64,000 bases of DNA from positions 2,848,084 to 2,912,083 of the forward strand of contig NZ_JARYGZ010000001.1 in the NCBI RefSeq assembly GCF_029906645.1, written 5' to 3'. The translations under genes and the position numbers were made by a program. The DNA is from Sphingomonas oryzagri (GTDB lineage: Bacteria > Pseudomonadota > Alphaproteobacteria > Sphingomonadales > Sphingomonadaceae). Shown here in pieces: positions 62,461 through 64,000 of this stretch (within the stretch, counting starts at the first letter, position 1; each line of letters begins with the position of its first letter). Below the pieces are notes generated by a model. That model worked only from the letters and a program-made list of their open reading frames with translations. It searched no databases and had not been told where the DNA came from.

Positions 62461-63225
62461 GTGGACGCCCTATGCGCCTTGCGAAACAGGATTGCCCGGA
62501 TCGAGGGCCTGCGCCCCGCCGATGCGCCGATTCATGCGCCGCTCGGGGTCGATTCGCTCGACCGGGCGCTGGGCGGCGGGCTGGCACGCGGCAGGCTGCA
62601 CGAGCTGTTCGCGGCGGAGTCGGCGGATGGGCCGGGCGCGGCGGGATTTACCGCGATGCTGGCGCAGCTGGCCTTGCCGGCCGGGGCGCCTTTGCTCTGG
62701 CTGCGGCTGGAAGAGGTGGAGCGGACTGGCGGTCGCCTCTCCGCGCCGGGGCTGGCGCAGATCGGCCTCGATCCGGCACGGCTGGTGCTGCTGGTGCTCC
62801 GCGATCCGGTGATGCTGTTACGCGCGGCGGCGGACGTGGTGCGCTGCTCCCCGATCGGCGGGGCGGTGATCGAGCTGTGGCAGCAGCCCCGCGCGCTCGA
62901 CCTGACGGCGAGCCGGCGGCTGGCTGTCGCGGCCGAGGAATCGGGGGTCACCGCGCTGATGCTGCGGGTGGATGCCGCCCCCTCCCCCAGTGCTGCGCAC
63001 ACGCGCTGGCAGGTATCATCCGCCCCCTCGATCGCGCTGGAGGCGGATGCGCCCGGCCATCCCGCCTTCGACATCGAACTGCTGCGCCAGCGCGGGCGGC
63101 CGGACGGCGGGCGCTGGCGGCTGGAGTGGCGGCGTGAGCAGGCCCGCTTCGCCGAAGCGCCGCTTCCTGGCTTTGTGGTTCCCGCTGCTGCCGGCGGACC
63201 GGCATCGGCGCCGTTACGGGCCTGA
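62461..63225 (+). CDS. imuA: ImuA, SOS-induced RecA-like protein of the mutasome
   Basis: The first gene of the imuA-imuB(-dnaE2) cassette for error-prone repair. I place the start at the GTG 62461, after the LexA box, giving 254 residues beginning MDALCALRNRIARIEGLRP; an in-frame ATG at 62386 would sit upstream of the LexA box. The protein has VDSLDRALGGGLARGRLHEL and a RecA/SulA-like core (LQLALPAGAP-type segment and VIELWQQPRALDL). It ends inside the beginning of imuB. It has no Walker A typical of an active RecA ATPase. Confidence 0.88.
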   Translation: MDALCALRNRIARIEGLRPADAPIHAPLGVDSLDRALGGGLARGRLHELFAAESADGPGAAGFTAMLAQLALPAGAPLLWLRLEEVERTGGRLSAPGLAQIGLDPARLVLLVLRDPVMLLRAAADVVRCSPIGGAVIELWQQPRALDLTASRRLAVAAEESGVTALMLRVDAAPSPSAAHTRWQVSSAPSIALEADAPGHPAFDIELLRQRGRPDGGRWRLEWRREQARFAEAPLPGFVVPAAAGGPASAPLRA

Positions 63226-64000
63226 CGGGCCACCCATCGCCTTCGTCGAGAAGCAGCGCGGCGCGATGCGCGTGGTCGCGCTCGACCCGCGCGCCCTCAA
63301 ACTCGGCCTCGCGCCCGGCCTGACGCTGGCCGATGCCCGCGCACGGGTGCCGGAGCTGGCGGCGATCGACCATGACGTGCATGCCGACCGGCTCTGGCTG
63401 GAGCGCATCGCCGACGGCTGCGACCGCTGGACGCCGATGGTGGCGCTCGACCGGCAGGACGGCGTGACACTGGATATTACAGGATGCGTGGAGAGTTTTG
63501 CCCTTCATTCCCCAACATCCGTTCGCACTGAGCGAAGTCGAAGTGCAGCTACTGCTTCGCATGGCCTTCGACTGCGCTCAGGCCGAACGGATGTTGGGTA
63601 TTTCCCAAACTCCAAAAGCTTGGGCGAAGAAGAAAGGCAGGGCTTCGACAAGCTCAGCCCGAACGGGGAGATGTTCGGGACGGAATCCGCCCTCACCGCC
63701 GATGTCGAACGCCGCCTCGCCGCTGCCGGGCTGACGCTCCGCCTCGCACTGGCGGACACCCCCGAGGCGGCACAAGCATTGGCCCGCTTCCAGTCGCTGC
63801 CCGCCGCCGACGAGGCCCAGGCGATCCGCCGCCTCCCCGTCGCGGCGCTCCAGCTGGACCAGGAAGCCGAAACCGGCCTGCGTCGCGCCGGCCTCAAGAC
63901 CATCGGCGACCTTGCCGACCGCCCCTCCCCGCCCCTCGCGGCGCGCTTCGGCGAGGGGTTGGTCGATGCGCTCGACCGGCTGCTCGGCCGCGCCGACAGC
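63134..64000 (+). CDS. imuB: ImuB, Y-family polymerase-like protein (3' partial, repeat inserted in frame)
   Basis: The N-terminal 289 residues of ImuB, a catalytically dead Y-family polymerase relative that bridges the beta clamp and DnaE2. The GTG start at 63134 lies in the end of imuA. Family blocks are RRFLALWFPLLPADR, DPRALKLGLAPGLTLADARA, DGVTLDITG and, after the insert, ALTADVERRLAAAGLTLRLA. Between DITGCVESF and MFGTESA, residues ~126-178 are encoded by palindromic repeats (63511-63598 and 63639-63666), with the frame intact; other ImuB proteins have only a short GCxxLFGG-type junction here. The 3' end is outside the window. Confidence 0.9.
   Translation, partial: MSRPASPKRRFLALWFPLLPADRHRRRYGPDGPPIAFVEKQRGAMRVVALDPRALKLGLAPGLTLADARARVPELAAIDHDVHADRLWLERIADGCDRWTPMVALDRQDGVTLDITGCVESFALHSPTSVRTERSRSAATASHGLRLRSGRTDVGYFPNSKSLGEEERQGFDKLSPNGEMFGTESALTADVERRLAAAGLTLRLALADTPEAAQALARFQSLPAADEAQAIRRLPVAALQLDQEAETGLRRAGLKTIGDLADRPSPPLAARFGEGLVDALDRLLGRADS
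63511..63598. repeat. Palindromic REP-like doublet inside imuB
   Basis: An 88-base palindrome. Outer arms CCCAACATCCGTTCG (63511-63525) and its exact reverse complement (63584-63598) are followed inward by CTGAGCGAAGTCGAAG and a 15-of-16 inverted copy. Same family as 20775-20864. It is within the imuB coding frame. Confidence 0.92.
63639..63666. repeat. Single REP-like unit inside imuB
   Basis: 28 bases with the core GGCTTCGACAAGCTCAGCCC, the same family as the repeats at 20833-20864 and 63511-63598. It lies in frame in imuB, 40 bases after the palindromic doublet. Confidence 0.88.

Noticed and set aside
63511-63666. Regularly spaced repeats suggesting a CRISPR array
   Set aside because: There are only three related units, inverted and unevenly spaced, inside a coding frame, with no cas genes in the window.
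63134-63734. imuB as a pseudogene broken by repeats
   Set aside because: I translated across the whole inserted region and found no stop or frameshift, and conserved ImuB sequence resumes in frame.

Overview
The window is GC-rich, densely coded alphaproteobacterial chromosome, most likely from Sphingomonadaceae (Sphingomonas or a close relative). The support is gene order (yajC-secD-secF-Mth938, bamD-recN), a LexA box of the GAAC-N7-GAAC type in front of imuA-imuB, a STAS-MlaE fusion permease, two TonB-dependent receptors, and several palindromic repeat families familiar from sphingomonad genomes. There are no rRNA genes, insertion sequences, phage genes or CRISPR arrays. One tRNA, tRNA-Pro(GGG), is present.

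Layout. 1-8.2 kb: 3' part of a ClC channel, a GIY-YIG protein bracketed by inverted palindromes, typA, a LysE exporter carrying an in-frame repeat, a PhoD-type phosphatase, and a TelA protein with a membrane partner. 8.2-9.0 kb: repeats around a small AT-rich membrane-protein gene. 9.0-16.2 kb: recN, bamD, a glycosyltransferase, and the Sec accessory operon yajC-secD-secF-Mth938. 16.3-18.5 kb: tRNA-Pro and small envelope or unknown proteins. 18.5-23.4 kb: tyrosine catabolism (hpd, hmgA, maiA, a Rieske protein) divergent from a MarR regulator and a P1 peptidase. 23.6-27.9 kb: acetoacetyl-CoA reductase with a ribbon-helix-helix protein, ferrochelatase, and an orphan molybdenum hydroxylase subunit.

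27.9-33.4 kb: lgt, a MidA-type methyltransferase, a GNAT enzyme, pgeF, a VOC protein, a PLP enzyme of the cystathionine gamma-synthase family, and small unknown genes. 33.4-36.0 kb: a translationally coupled trio (CDP-alcohol phosphatidyltransferase, nucleotidyltransferase, HAD phosphatase) that looks like an uncharacterised phosphodiester or phospholipid pathway. 36.0-39.6 kb: a complete Mla/MCE lipid-transport operon. 39.6-46.9 kb: pepN, an SDR epimerase, EamA exporter, threonine aldolase, mtnP, corA. 46.9-51.0 kb: a Gln-rich lipoprotein, two pirins, a nucleotidyltransferase-like protein. 51.0-57.4 kb: a TonB receptor, then a His/Met-rich DUF2946-like protein, a second TonB receptor and a PepSY membrane protein that look like one metal (perhaps copper) system. 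57.4-62.1 kb: astD, a LysR regulator with a divergent aldo/keto reductase, and ilvE. 62.1-64 kb: a 35-residue membrane ORF and the SOS mutasome genes imuA and imuB; imuB runs off the window and carries a large palindromic repeat in frame.

The most striking theme is the palindromic repeats. They sit between convergent genes, inside an operon, around a nuclease gene, and in two cases inside coding sequence without breaking the frame.
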